DNA of 61,188 bases from CAYQLT01 sp964418425 (lineage in GTDB: Bacteria > Bacillota > Limnochordia > Limnochordales > Geochordaceae): assembly GCA_964418425.1 (NCBI GenBank), contig CAYQLT010000016.1, positions 1 through 61,188 on the forward strand, in the 5' to 3' direction. Position numbers and translations under genes: made by a program. This document shows, in pieces, positions 16,347-25,356 of the stretch. Numbering within the stretch: position 1 is the first letter of the stretch; every line of letters begins with the position of its first letter. The notes under the pieces are model-generated. The model saw only the letters and a program-made list of their open reading frames with translations. It did no database searches and was not told the DNA's origin.

Positions 16347-18026
16347 ATGTCCAAGCCCGACCACTCCATGCAGCCTGGCGGCTCGGCGCCCTTGCGCCGG
16401 GCGCTGTTCAGCCTGTCCGAGGTCCCAAGGGCTCTCCCCCTGGCTCAGGGGCTGGCAGGGTTTGGCTGGGAGCTTTGGGCCAGCGACGGCACGGCCGAGA
16501 GGCTGCGGCAGGCCGGCCTGTCTTGCCGGCGGCTGTCGGAGCTGACGGGCGTGGGTACCCTGCTGGGCGGTCGGGTCAAGACGCTGCACCCGATCGTATT
16601 CGCAGGCGTCCTGGCCCGACCCACCGCCGACGATGCCCGGGAGCTGGAGAGCCTGGGCGGGGTTCTCTTCGACATGGTGGTGGTGGACTTCTACCCCTTC
16701 GAGGCCCGGGCCGCCGATCTGCAGGGGGCGCTGTCGAACCTCGGGGCGACAGTGGAGCTCATCGATATCGGGGGGCCGTCGCTGGTGCGGGCGGCCGCCA
16801 AAAACTACGCCCGGGTGTGCGTGGTTTGCCATCCCGACCAGTATGCCCGGGTGCTGGCGTGGGTGCAGGAGCGCCGCGGGGATCTGCCCGATGAGGCGGC
16901 GCGCCTTCAGCTGGCCGCCGAGGCGTTCACCCGCACCGCTGCCTACGACACGGCGGTGGGGCAGGTCTTGCGGCACGCCTTGCAGGCTATCTCCAGGCCT
17001 CCGGGCGAGGCGGCCCCATCGGGCCCAGGCGAGCCGGGCGCGGCTGGCGCCCACGGCCGCAGCGGCGTGGCAGCCCCGGGGTTTCCACCGGTGCTGGAGC
17101 TGCGGTTTTCCCTGTGGCAGGAGGCCCGCTACGGGGAGAACCCTCACCAGCCGGGGGCGATCTACCGCACCCCCGACTTTGTCCCATCCGTGCCGTGGGG
17201 CCGGGTGCTGCAGGGAAAGGAGCTTTCCTACAACAACGTGGCCGATGCGGCGGCCGCCTGGGCGCTTGCCCTGGACCTCCCACAGGGTGCCGCCGCCTGC
17301 GCGATCAAGCATGGCACCCCTTGTGGGGTGGCCGTCGCCGACAGCCCGGCTCGGGCCTACGAGCGGGCCCACGCGGCCGACCCCGTCTCCATCTTCGGAG
17401 GCGTGGTGGCGCTCAACCGCCCGGTGGACGCGGCCACGGCCCGGCTGATGCTGGGCACCTTCCTGGAGGTGGTGGTAGCTCCCGCCTTCACGCCCGAGGC
17501 GCTGGAGATCCTGGCTGCCCGCCCCCGCCTGCGGCTCATCGAGGTGGGCGCTGCCCAGCCCCCTGCACCGACCTGGGAGGTTCGCTCCGTCCCAGGCGGG
17601 CTTCTGGTCCAGTGGCCCGACACCGCCGGTCTGGACGAAGGGCGCATACGGGTGGTCACCCGGGCTCCTGTGCCCGACTCCCTTTGGCCGGACCTGCGCT
17701 TTGCGTGGACAGTGGTCAAGCACGCCCGATCCAACGCGGTGGTGGTGGCCCGCGAGGGGCAGACCCTCGGCATCGGGGCCGGGCAGGTCAGCCGTATCGA
17801 CGCCGCACGCCTGGCGCTGGACAAGGCAGGCGAGCGGGCCTTGGGGGCCGTTCTGGCCTCCGATGGCTTTTTCCCCTTTTCGGACGTGGTGGAGCTGGCA
17901 GGCCAACGGGGGATCGCGGCCATCATCCAGCCGGGCGGCTCCATCCGGGACCACGAGTCGGTGGCCGCAGCGGACCAGGCAGGCATCGCCATGGTCATGA
18001 CGGGCATCCGGCACTTCCGCCACTAA
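16347..18026 (+). CDS. purH: PurH: AICAR transformylase / IMP cyclohydrolase, with divergent N-terminal loops
   Basis: Last two steps of IMP synthesis. 559 residues. C-terminal transformylase: YGENPHQPGAIY, GKELSYNNVADA, AIKHGTPCGVAVA and SDGFFPFSD are intact. N-terminal cyclohydrolase: GGRVKTLHP and IDIGGPSLVRAAAKN are kept, but phosphate-binding positions differ from the pattern I know (SVSDKTG is SLSEVPR, STGGT is ASDGT, NLYPFE is DFYPFE). A Pro/Gly-rich insert lies at about 217-247. ATG 16347 has GGAGG upstream. It is the only purine gene here, 40 nt after pyrD/E, and its stop overlaps the convergent rqcH stop by 4 nt. Confidence 0.92.
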   Translation: MSKPDHSMQPGGSAPLRRALFSLSEVPRALPLAQGLAGFGWELWASDGTAERLRQAGLSCRRLSELTGVGTLLGGRVKTLHPIVFAGVLARPTADDARELESLGGVLFDMVVVDFYPFEARAADLQGALSNLGATVELIDIGGPSLVRAAAKNYARVCVVCHPDQYARVLAWVQERRGDLPDEAARLQLAAEAFTRTAAYDTAVGQVLRHALQAISRPPGEAAPSGPGEPGAAGAHGRSGVAAPGFPPVLELRFSLWQEARYGENPHQPGAIYRTPDFVPSVPWGRVLQGKELSYNNVADAAAAWALALDLPQGAAACAIKHGTPCGVAVADSPARAYERAHAADPVSIFGGVVALNRPVDAATARLMLGTFLEVVVAPAFTPEALEILAARPRLRLIEVGAAQPPAPTWEVRSVPGGLLVQWPDTAGLDEGRIRVVTRAPVPDSLWPDLRFAWTVVKHARSNAVVVAREGQTLGIGAGQVSRIDAARLALDKAGERALGAVLASDGFFPFSDVVELAGQRGIAAIIQPGGSIRDHESVAAADQAGIAMVMTGIRHFRH

Positions 18027-19609
18027 GTTGTCGGGTCGACGAGGGCGAGGGAGGTCGGGGGGCCCGGATCCTGGCCCGGGCGAACCCGCACGGTCCGCTC
18101 GTGGTCGTACAGCACGAAACCGGGCGGGGCGCCCGGTGGTTTTCGGACGTGGCGCCGGCGGGTCACGTCCACCTCCACCGCGGCCGCCGACGCCCCCACG
18201 GAGCAGTATCGGGCCGCCAGGACAGCCGCCTCCAGCAGGGTTCGCTGTGGGGGGTCATCCGGCCCGCACCGGATCACCACGTGGGCGCCCGGGACGCCCC
18301 GTGCGTGCAGCCACAGGTCGTCGGGGCGGGCCAGGTGCAGGGTGAGGTGGTCGTTGGCCGTGGCGGTTCGGCCCACCAGGATGGGACAGCCATCGCTGGA
18401 ACACAGGCGAGCGATGGCCTGGGACGGCGGATCCAGGACGGCCCGCTGCCGGGGTTCCCGGCCAGCGGGAACCGGGGCGTGGGCTGTCGGGCGACCTGCC
18501 CGGGAAGGTTTTCGGGACTGTTCCAAAGCCTCGCGGGCGGGTGGGGGAAGCTCCTGCTCGATGCGGTCCAAATCGGCCAGCGAACGGGCCTGGCGGGCCA
18601 GAGTGGAGGCCAGCTCCAAAGAGAACAGCGCCCGGCGCGTGGTTTCGGCGGCGGCCTGCTGGATCTGCGCGGCCCGGCGGGCCTTCCGGTAACGGCGGAA
18701 CAAGAGCTGAGCATTCTCTACCGGGCTCAGCTCGGGCTGGATATCGATGCACAGGGCGGGCCGATCCTCGCTCGCCTGATCCGGGGGCGGCAGCGTAACC
18801 TGCCGGCTGCCTCGGGGTATGCGGTCTGCGTACGCCAGTAAGAGCTGGCCCGCCTCCAGCCAGCGCTCGAAGCCGCAGCTTTCCGCCAGATCCGACATCT
18901 GGTTCTCCAGCCGGCGGGCCAGGCGAGAGCTGGCCGCCTGCAGGCTTTTCAGGAGCTGGCGTCGTCGTTCCTCCAGCCGGTCATGGTCTATCCGGGCCCT
19001 CCACCATCGCCCGAAGGCGCCCAGCAACCCTTCCTCATCGGCGGGCAAGCCGGGGGATTCCCCATCGCCGGCCACAGGCTCGCCAGCGGCGGGGCCCGGT
19101 GGGGGCGGACGGTACGCCTCGTCCAGCCGCAGGCCCCGGGTCTCGGCGGGTGCTCGCAGCCAGCCGGCCAGCCGCCCGTCCCGCTGCAGCAGGATGTTGG
19201 CCCCCCGCCCGGTCAGTTCCACGATGAGGACCGCATCTTGGGCGTCCGTGAAAGCCGTCTTCTCCCCAGACCGGACGGACGTCGAGCGGGAGAGGCGGAC
19301 AAAACGAAGGTACAACACGCGATCCCCGGGCTGGCACGCCGACGCCACCAGTCGGGCTCCCTCCAGGTGCTTGCGCAAAAGCATACAAAAGGCCGAGGGA
19401 ACCGGCGGGTTGGGCGGACCCGGCTCCTGCAAGAGCCCCACGCAAAGCCGGCCGGGCTCCACGTCGACCGCCAGGCGATGAACCCGCCGCTCGCCGTAAA
19501 GGTGGAGCACCACCGCATACGGAAGCGGCTGGTAGACAGCCTGAAGTCGTGTCCCGCTCAGGAGGCGCTGCACCTCGCCTGCCAGCGCCGCCACGACTTC
19601 CGGTCGCAT
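18023..19609 (-). CDS. rqcH: RqcH (NFACT/fibronectin-binding-like ribosome quality control factor)
   Basis: Binds the 50S subunit carrying obstructed peptidyl-tRNA and adds alanine tails. 528 residues from ATG 19609. NFACT-N: LSGTRLQAVYQP at the start and the functional Asp-Arg pair at residues 96-97 (CQPGDRVLY). Middle: HhH/coiled-coil region (ENAQLLFRRYRKARRA). C-terminal NFACT-R domain: ILVGRTATANDHLTLHL and DLWLHARGVPGAHVVIR. ATG 19609 matches the family start but has no clear ribosome site; GTG 19654 has GGAGGTG upstream and would add 15 residues. In Bacillus (yloA) it also lies between the pyr operon and the Ca2+ ATPase. Confidence 0.93.
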   Translation of the reverse strand: MRPEVVAALAGEVQRLLSGTRLQAVYQPLPYAVVLHLYGERRVHRLAVDVEPGRLCVGLLQEPGPPNPPVPSAFCMLLRKHLEGARLVASACQPGDRVLYLRFVRLSRSTSVRSGEKTAFTDAQDAVLIVELTGRGANILLQRDGRLAGWLRAPAETRGLRLDEAYRPPPPGPAAGEPVAGDGESPGLPADEEGLLGAFGRWWRARIDHDRLEERRRQLLKSLQAASSRLARRLENQMSDLAESCGFERWLEAGQLLLAYADRIPRGSRQVTLPPPDQASEDRPALCIDIQPELSPVENAQLLFRRYRKARRAAQIQQAAAETTRRALFSLELASTLARQARSLADLDRIEQELPPPAREALEQSRKPSRAGRPTAHAPVPAGREPRQRAVLDPPSQAIARLCSSDGCPILVGRTATANDHLTLHLARPDDLWLHARGVPGAHVVIRCGPDDPPQRTLLEAAVLAARYCSVGASAAAVEVDVTRRRHVRKPPGAPPGFVLYDHERTVRVRPGQDPGPPTSLALVDPTT

Positions 19610-19691
19610 CGCTGCCGGTGGACGTGTTGCCGGGCTTGTTTCAGGCGCCTGCACGGTTGGGCACCCACCTCCGCTCCCCTTGAGCGTACCA

Positions 19692-19723
19692 CGCGTGGCG
19701 TCTGCGGCGCGTGGCGTCTGCGG
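19692..19723 (+). repeat. perfect 16-bp tandem duplication
   Basis: CGCGTGGCGTCTGCGG occurs twice back to back (19692-19707, 19708-19723) in the divergent interval between rqcH and the TPR gene. No function is evident. Confidence 0.85.
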
Positions 19724-19810
19724 CCAGCTCCGCGCGCGATGCGGCCGCGCGTACCCGACCGGGCGACACGGTGCAGGAGGCGCCACCGATGGCGTCGAAG
19801 GCCGGGCATC

Positions 19811-20677
19811 ATGGGATGGCCCGGTCGGATGCGACGGTGGGGGATCCTGGCGCTGGCGGGCCTGGCGCTTTGGCTGGCGGCCGGCCGGCCGGTCGGCCCC
19901 CAGGAGTGGCCGGCGGTGCGGGCCCGTGCGGTGGGCGGGTCCGGGTGGCTGGAGGCGGCGTGGGAGGATCTGGCGCGAGGACAGCTGGGTTTGGCCGCCG
20001 ACAAGCTGCGGCTGGCCGCTCGTTCTTCGCCGGCCGACGGGGAGCCTGTGGTCTTGCTCGCGATGGTGCTGGCGGCCCAGGGCGAGTGGGCGCAGGCGCT
20101 CGCGATGTCGGCCCAGCTTGCATCCGACATCCCCCCTTCAACCCGGTTGGTCGTTGAGATGTTGCAGGGGTGGGCCTACCAGCGCCTGGGCCAGCATGCG
20201 CAGGCCGCACGGGCATTCGGGCGGGCTCTGCAAGCCGAGCCCGATGCAACCATGGCCCACCTGGGCCTGGGACTGCTGGCCGCCGAGGTGGGCCGCCAGA
20301 GTGGTGCCGCCGGGCAGGAGCTCCAGCGGGCCTGGCCGGGTCTGGATGCCACTGAACCGGTCGTGTGGCTCGCGCAGGCGGAGGCCCACCTGGAGCGAGC
20401 CGCCGAGCTTTCGCCGGACCGGGTGGAGACCTTCATCGCCCTGGGCCGCCTGCGACTTGAGCGGCAGCGCTGGCCGCAGGCTATCTCCGCCCTGAAGCGG
20501 GCCAGCCGCCTGGATCACCGCCGGCCGGAGGTTCATTTCCTGCTGGGGCTTGCCTACCTGGGGATGGGCCAGCAGCGGGAAGCCGAGGCGGCGTTTCGCG
20601 AGGCCCTGGAGCTGGACCCCCAGCACGCCGAAGCCCGGTTGTGGCTCAAGAAGCTCCTGGATGACACGGCTCCTTAG
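19811..20677 (+). CDS. TPR-repeat protein with N-terminal membrane anchor
   Basis: 288 residues. A basic start (PGRMRRW) followed by a hydrophobic stretch (GILALAGLALWLAAG) is a signal anchor or signal peptide. The rest is helical tetratricopeptide-like repeats, clearest at the C-terminus (VHFLLGLAYLGMGQQREAEA, then AFREALELDPQHAEA), so it probably scaffolds other proteins outside the membrane; partners unknown. A strong AGGAGG sits ahead of an ATG at 19789 that is out of frame with this protein, so translation may begin there with a frameshift or sequence error; ATG 19811 or 19829 are the in-frame choices. Confidence 0.72.
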   Translation: MGWPGRMRRWGILALAGLALWLAAGRPVGPQEWPAVRARAVGGSGWLEAAWEDLARGQLGLAADKLRLAARSSPADGEPVVLLAMVLAAQGEWAQALAMSAQLASDIPPSTRLVVEMLQGWAYQRLGQHAQAARAFGRALQAEPDATMAHLGLGLLAAEVGRQSGAAGQELQRAWPGLDATEPVVWLAQAEAHLERAAELSPDRVETFIALGRLRLERQRWPQAISALKRASRLDHRRPEVHFLLGLAYLGMGQQREAEAAFREALELDPQHAEARLWLKKLLDDTAP

Positions 20678-20883
20678 GCGGGGTTTCGCCTCCACGGCCC
20701 CATCGCGCTCGGGGCCATGGGCCGGCCGCCGCCTGTCTGGGTGAGCCGCCCTCCCCATAACCTTGATCCGGGCCCGCGCGCCCGGGCGACCGGGCCTGTC
20801 GGGTCGGCCGACAGGAGGCCGTGACCCGAGGCGACGGGCCCGCCGGGTAATCGCACGGGGTGGACGTCATCGGGGGTGGGGCG

Positions 20884-23676
20884 ATGCGTCAGGCAGGCCG
20901 CCGGCGTGGGGCAGGGGGCCGGCTTGCGGACGCGGAGCGGCTCTCCCTGGACGAAGTGCTCCGGGTGTTGCGCACCTCGGCCGAAGTGGGTCTCAGCGAG
21001 GCGGAAGCGGCACGCCGCCTGGCCCGCGACGGGCCCAACGAGGTGGCGAGCCTGCCCCCGCCGGGATGGGTTCGGCTTGCCTGGGACCAGCTCACCTCCC
21101 TGATGAACCTGGTGCTGCTGGCGGCCACGGGCCTCTCGTTTGCGCTGGGCGAGTGGCTGGACGGGTGGTCCGTCCTGGCCATCGCGGCCCTCAACGTGAC
21201 GTTGGGTGTGGTGCAGGAGCACCGGGCGGAGAAGGCCATGCAGGCCATCGCCCGCATGGGGTCGCCCATGGCTCGGGTGGTGCGTTCCGGGTCCTTGCGA
21301 CCCGTGCCCGCTCGTGGCCTGGTGGTGGGGGATGTGGTGTGGGTTGAGGCAGGGGACCGGGTGGCTGCCGACTGCCGGATCCTGGAGTCGTTTGGCCTGC
21401 AGGTAGAACAGTCCGCGCTGACCGGCGAATCGGTGCCGGTCTCCAAAGGCCCCTGCACGCAGCCCGCCTCCGACGAGGCGACATCCGCCGAACGTTCCCA
21501 CATGCTGCTCATGGGTACCACCGTCATTGCCGGCAACGCCCGCGCGGTGGTGGTGCGGACCGGGGCCTTCACGGAACTGGGGCGTATCGCTCGCCTGGTC
21601 AGCGACGCCCCCGTGGGCTCGACACCCCTTCAGCAGAGCCTGGAACACCTGGGCCGGTGGCTTGTGCTTCTCAGCGCCGCTGCCGTGGCGCTGGTATTCG
21701 TGGTGGGGGTGGCGCAGGGACAGCCGTGGCTGGACATGCTCTTTGTGGCGGTCAGCCTCGCCGTGGCGGCCATCCCCGAAGGGCTGCCGGCCGCTGTGAC
21801 GGTCGCGCTGGCGTTGGGCGTGGTGCGGATGAGCCGGCGTGGGGCCATCATCCGGCGCCTCTCCGCCGTGGAGACCCTGGGGTGTGCCAGCATCATCTGC
21901 TCGGATAAGACCGGCACGCTGACCCTCAACCAGATGGCGCTCACCCGCGTCTGGGCGGCCTGGGGCGAACTGGAGATCGAGGGCGAGGGATTTCGTCCTC
22001 ACGGGCTCTTCCGGGAACGGGGGCAGCCGGTGCGGCCCGCCCAGGCGCCGCCGTGGAACCAGCTCTTCATCGCTTTGGCGGGTACCAGCCGGGGTGACGT
22101 GGCGCAGACCCCCGATGGCCGGTGGGTGGCGGTGGGAGATCCCACCGAGGCTGCCCTCAACTGTGCGGTGCGCAAGGCCGGGCTGGAGCCCTCCCGCCTG
22201 GCCGAGGGGGTTCGGGTGGCGGAGGCCCCTTTTGAACCCCAGCGCCGGATGATGAGTGTCGCGCTTCGGCGATCGGGGGAGCCAGAGGCGCGGGTGTACG
22301 CCAAAGGGGCTCCCGACGCCATCCTGGAGCGGTGCCGGCACGTTCGGCTGGCAGAGCGCGACATCCCCCTCGACCAGCCGTGGAGGCGCCGCATCGCCGA
22401 CCAGGCCGACACCATGGCATCGCAGGGGCTGCGGGTGCTGGCGCTGGCCATCGGCCGCCTTTCCCCGCGGGCGGTGGGCTCCGGATTGGCGACAGGGCCT
22501 CAGGCCGCCTCCGTGATGGAGCGGGACCTGACCTTTCTGGCCCTGGTGGGGCTGGAAGATCCCCCGAGGCCCGAGGTGGCACAGGCCCTTCGGGAGGCTG
22601 CCCGGGCGGGGGTACGCACGGTGATGGTCACCGGCGATCACCCTCGCACGGCGATGGCGGTTGCGCGCGCCATCGGGCTTGCCGGGCCTGACGAGGTGCC
22701 GGTGCTGGGCTCCGAAATGGCGCGCATGACCGATGCGGAGCTGCAGGAGGCGGCTCTGCACCACCACGTGTTTGCCCGGGTCTCGCCCGCCGACAAGCGC
22801 CGGCTGGTGCAGGTGTTGCGCCAGACCGGACAGGTGGTGGCCATGACGGGCGACGGCGTCAACGACGCACCGGCCCTCAAGGAGGCCGACATCGGGGTGG
22901 CCATGGGCCGAACGGGTACCGACGTGGCCCGGCAGGCCGCCTCCATGGTGTTGCAGGATGACAGTTATGCCACCATCGTGAAGGCCATCGAGGAGGGTCG
23001 CACGGTCTACGACAACATCCGCCGGTTCATGCGCTACCTGTTGGGGTGCAACGCGGGCGAGGTGCTGGCGATGCTGGTGGCCGGGGTTCTCGGCTGGCCG
23101 GTCCCCCTCTCCCCGATCCAGATCCTGTGTGTGAACCTCGTGACCGACGGATTGCCGGCGCTGGCCCTGGGCATGCTGCCTCCCGCTCCCACCCTGATGC
23201 GCCGCCCGCCCCGACCCCGCGGGGAGAGCCTGTTCGCCCGGGGCGCCGCGGAGGAGATCGCCGAGCAAGGGCTGCTCATCGGAGCGAGCACGGTGCTGCT
23301 TTTCGGCTTTTGCCTGGCGTGGGGACTTCCGCTTCCCCGTGCCCGAACCCTGAGCTTCACCGGTCTGGTGGCCTCGCAGCTCATCTACGCGCTTGCCTGC
23401 GCTGCCCAATCGGGAGCCGGGCTGGGCCGTCTGCGTCCGGTGGCGCTGGCCGCAAGCCTGTCGTGGGCCATGCAGCTGGCGGTCCTGGGCCTGGGGCCGC
23501 TGCAACCCCTGTTTGAGACGGTATGGCCCGATCCGCTGGAGTGGGCAGCCGTCGGCGTGGCCTCTGGCGGAACCGCCGCCCTGCGCTACGGCATCGACGC
23601 TGCCTGGCGCCTGCTCCGGTGGCAGGGGAAAAGGGCGTGCTGGCCCCGTCCCTGGGCTCCGGTCGGCGGACGGTAG
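20884..23676 (+). CDS. SERCA-type Ca2+-transporting P-type ATPase (YloB-like)
   Basis: 930 residues, type IIA cation pump. The phosphorylated aspartate is about residue 341 in CSDKTGTLTLNQM. Also seen: actuator motif LTGESVPVSK, PEGLPAAV in M4, MTGDHPRTA, and MTGDGVNDAPALKEADIG. Putative Ca2+ ligands match SERCA: CNAGEV in M5 and NLVTDGLP in M6, so calcium export is the best assignment (manganese possible). In Bacillus, yloB lies at this spot beside yloC. ATG 20884 has a G-rich ribosome site; GTG 20860 is the alternative. The upstream 206 nt hold no promoter or riboswitch that I recognise. Confidence 0.9.
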   Translation: MRQAGRRRGAGGRLADAERLSLDEVLRVLRTSAEVGLSEAEAARRLARDGPNEVASLPPPGWVRLAWDQLTSLMNLVLLAATGLSFALGEWLDGWSVLAIAALNVTLGVVQEHRAEKAMQAIARMGSPMARVVRSGSLRPVPARGLVVGDVVWVEAGDRVAADCRILESFGLQVEQSALTGESVPVSKGPCTQPASDEATSAERSHMLLMGTTVIAGNARAVVVRTGAFTELGRIARLVSDAPVGSTPLQQSLEHLGRWLVLLSAAAVALVFVVGVAQGQPWLDMLFVAVSLAVAAIPEGLPAAVTVALALGVVRMSRRGAIIRRLSAVETLGCASIICSDKTGTLTLNQMALTRVWAAWGELEIEGEGFRPHGLFRERGQPVRPAQAPPWNQLFIALAGTSRGDVAQTPDGRWVAVGDPTEAALNCAVRKAGLEPSRLAEGVRVAEAPFEPQRRMMSVALRRSGEPEARVYAKGAPDAILERCRHVRLAERDIPLDQPWRRRIADQADTMASQGLRVLALAIGRLSPRAVGSGLATGPQAASVMERDLTFLALVGLEDPPRPEVAQALREAARAGVRTVMVTGDHPRTAMAVARAIGLAGPDEVPVLGSEMARMTDAELQEAALHHHVFARVSPADKRRLVQVLRQTGQVVAMTGDGVNDAPALKEADIGVAMGRTGTDVARQAASMVLQDDSYATIVKAIEEGRTVYDNIRRFMRYLLGCNAGEVLAMLVAGVLGWPVPLSPIQILCVNLVTDGLPALALGMLPPAPTLMRRPPRPRGESLFARGAAEEIAEQGLLIGASTVLLFGFCLAWGLPLPRARTLSFTGLVASQLIYALACAAQSGAGLGRLRPVALAASLSWAMQLAVLGLGPLQPLFETVWPDPLEWAAVGVASGGTAALRYGIDAAWRLLRWQGKRACWPRPWAPVGGR

Positions 23677-23710
23677 GGCGGCCCGAAGGGGAGGGACCCG
23701 GGGCCGGGCG

Positions 23711-23719
23711 TGGTAGAAT
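23711..23719 (+). promoter_or_regulatory. extended -10 promoter for yicC-remA-gmk
   Basis: TGG followed by TAGAAT (23714-23719), with no convincing -35. Predicted transcription start about 23726, 55 nt before yicC. Confidence 0.4.
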
Positions 23720-23780
23720 CGGCGCCAGGGGAGCGGGCGACGCGGTGGGATCGACGGAATCCCGCGGGGAAGCGGCCAGG

Positions 23781-24695
23781 GTGCCCCTGAGCATGAGCGG
23801 CTACGGTGCCTGCGAGGCCAGCGGCCCGGGGGGTTGTGTCCGCGTCGAGGTGCGCACCCTCAACCACCGCTACCTGGACCTGGTGGTGCAGCTGCCCAAA
23901 GCCTGGTCGGCCCTGGAAGAACCCATTCGGGATGCGGTCCGGGCACGTCTTGTGCGGGGCCGGGTGGAAGTTCGGGTGACGGCGCAGGATTCCGGTTTGG
24001 CCCAGCGAAGAGTGCGGGTACAGTCGTCGGTTTTGGCCCAGTACTGGCGGCAGTTGGCCCAAATCGCAGGAGAGCTCGGTGTTGCGGGCCCGCCTTCGCT
24101 GGCAGCCCTCTTATCGTTGCCGGAGGTGGTAGTGGTCGAGGAAGCCGGGGTGGACGACCCTCAGTGGGTCGAGGCCATACTGGGGGCGCTGGCCGGCGCG
24201 CTCGACCAGGTGGAGGCAATGCGGCGGGCCGAAGGAGCCCGCCTGTGGGCGGACATCGAGGGGCGTCTGGACCGCATCCGTGAGAGGCTACGGCGCCTGA
24301 CCCCCCGGGTGGAGGAGGTCACGCAGGAGGCGGCGGGCAGGCTCCGAGAGCGCGCCGAGCAGCTGTTGCAGGCCGCGGGGTGCAGCTTTGCGGACCGGCA
24401 GAGCCTGGCATCGGACGAAGGGTGGCAGAGGCGCCTCGCCCAGGAGGTGGCCCTGCTGGCCCAGCGATCCGACATCTCCGAGGAGCTGACCCGGCTGGAT
24501 AGTCACGCGGTACAGATGGCGCGCCTGGCTCAGGAGCGCGCGCCCGGGCGACGGATGGAGTTCTTGGTACGGGAGATGGATCGGGAGGCCGCCACCGCCG
24601 CCTCCAAGGTGGTGTCGAGTGAGATGGTTCACGAGTTGGTGGAGGTCCGGGCAGAGATCGAGCGCATTCGGGAGCAGGTCGCCAACCTGGAATAG
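23781..24695 (+). CDS. yicC: YicC family endoribonuclease-like protein
   Basis: 304 residues, usual length. The conserved start LSMSGYGACEA, the VEVRTLNHRYLDL motif and the C-terminal DUF1732 region (FLVREMDREAATAASK, then VHELVEVRAEIERIREQV) are complete. YicC/YloC proteins are stress-related endoribonucleases; the substrate here is unknown. GTG 23781 starts two residues before the conserved motif. Its last ~95 nt recur, diverged, downstream of the first remA (from 24979) as part of a tandem duplication. Confidence 0.92.
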   Translation: MPLSMSGYGACEASGPGGCVRVEVRTLNHRYLDLVVQLPKAWSALEEPIRDAVRARLVRGRVEVRVTAQDSGLAQRRVRVQSSVLAQYWRQLAQIAGELGVAGPPSLAALLSLPEVVVVEEAGVDDPQWVEAILGALAGALDQVEAMRRAEGARLWADIEGRLDRIRERLRRLTPRVEEVTQEAAGRLRERAEQLLQAAGCSFADRQSLASDEGWQRRLAQEVALLAQRSDISEELTRLDSHAVQMARLAQERAPGRRMEFLVREMDREAATAASKVVSSEMVHELVEVRAEIERIREQVANLE

Positions 24696-24978
24696 TGGGG
24701 GGATACGCGGATGGACATCCGGCTGATCAACATCGGCTTCGGTAACATCGTGGCGGCCAACCGCATCGTGGCTATCGTCAGCCCCGAATCGGCTCCCATC
24801 AAGCGCATCATCCAGGACGCCCGCGACCGGGGGCGGCTCATCGACGCCACCTACGGCCGCAGGACCCGGGCGGTGATCATCACCGATAGCGAGCACGTGA
24901 TCCTCTCGTCTGTTCAGCCCGAGACGGTGGCCAACAGGCTCGGCAGCCGGGACTCCGCGGAGTCCTCCGCCTCCGGCG
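24601..24978 (+). repeat. tandem duplication unit A (yicC 3' end + remA copy 1)
   Basis: Starts at CCTCCAAGGTGG in the yicC tail and runs through remA copy 1. It matches unit B at an offset of 378-379 nt. Identity is perfect over 24774-24956, lower in the yicC-tail part. Confidence 0.9.
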
Positions 24979-25124
24979 CCTCCAAGCTGGGGTCCGGCGA
25001 GGTGGTCCACGACCTGGTGGATGTCCGGGGGGAGATCGCAGCGCAAGCAGGAGCAGCTCGCCAACTTGGGATAGCAGGGGGAAACGCGGGTGGATATCCG
25101 GCTGATCAACATTGGGTTCGGTAA
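24711..25124 (+). CDS. remA: RemA-type regulator, copy 1, fused to a remnant yicC tail
   Basis: 137 residues against the usual ~89. Residues 1-88 are a complete RemA (DUF370; INIGFGNIVAANRIVAI, GRLIDATYGRRTRAVI), a DNA-binding protein that in Bacillus activates biofilm matrix and osmoprotection genes. The normal stop is gone: residues 91-109 read a copy of the YicC C-terminus (12 of 19 identical to the intact tail), then a one-base insertion near 25041 shifts the frame and residues 110-137 are nonsense, running 35 nt into copy 2. ATG 24711 is preceded by GTGGGGGGAT. Whether the chimera is functional is unknown. Confidence 0.88.
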   Translation: MDIRLINIGFGNIVAANRIVAIVSPESAPIKRIIQDARDRGRLIDATYGRRTRAVIITDSEHVILSSVQPETVANRLGSRDSAESSASGASKLGSGEVVHDLVDVRGEIAAQAGAARQLGIAGGNAGGYPADQHWVR

Positions 25125-25356
25125 CATCGTGGCAGCCAACCGCATCGTGGCCATCGTCAGCCCCGAATCGGCTCCCATCAAGCGCATCATCCAGGACGCC
25201 CGCGACCGGGGGCGGCTCATCGACGCCACCTACGGCCGCAGGACCCGGGCGGTGATCATCACCGATAGCGAGCACGTGATCCTCTCGTCTGTTCAGCCCG
25301 AGACGGTGGCCAACAGGCTCGGCAGCCGGGACTCCACGGAGTCTTCCGCCTCTGCC
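24979..25356 (+). repeat. tandem duplication unit B (yicC-tail remnant + remA copy 2)
   Basis: Begins at CCTCCAAGCTGG; the yicC-tail part (24979-25072) carries one extra base and many substitutions, the remA part is nearly identical to unit A (perfect over 25153-25335). Confidence 0.9.

Noticed and set aside
20678..20883. yybP-ykoY (Mn2+) riboswitch ahead of the P-type ATPase
   Set aside because: Such elements often precede cation pumps, but I could not find the conserved loops in this GC-rich leader.
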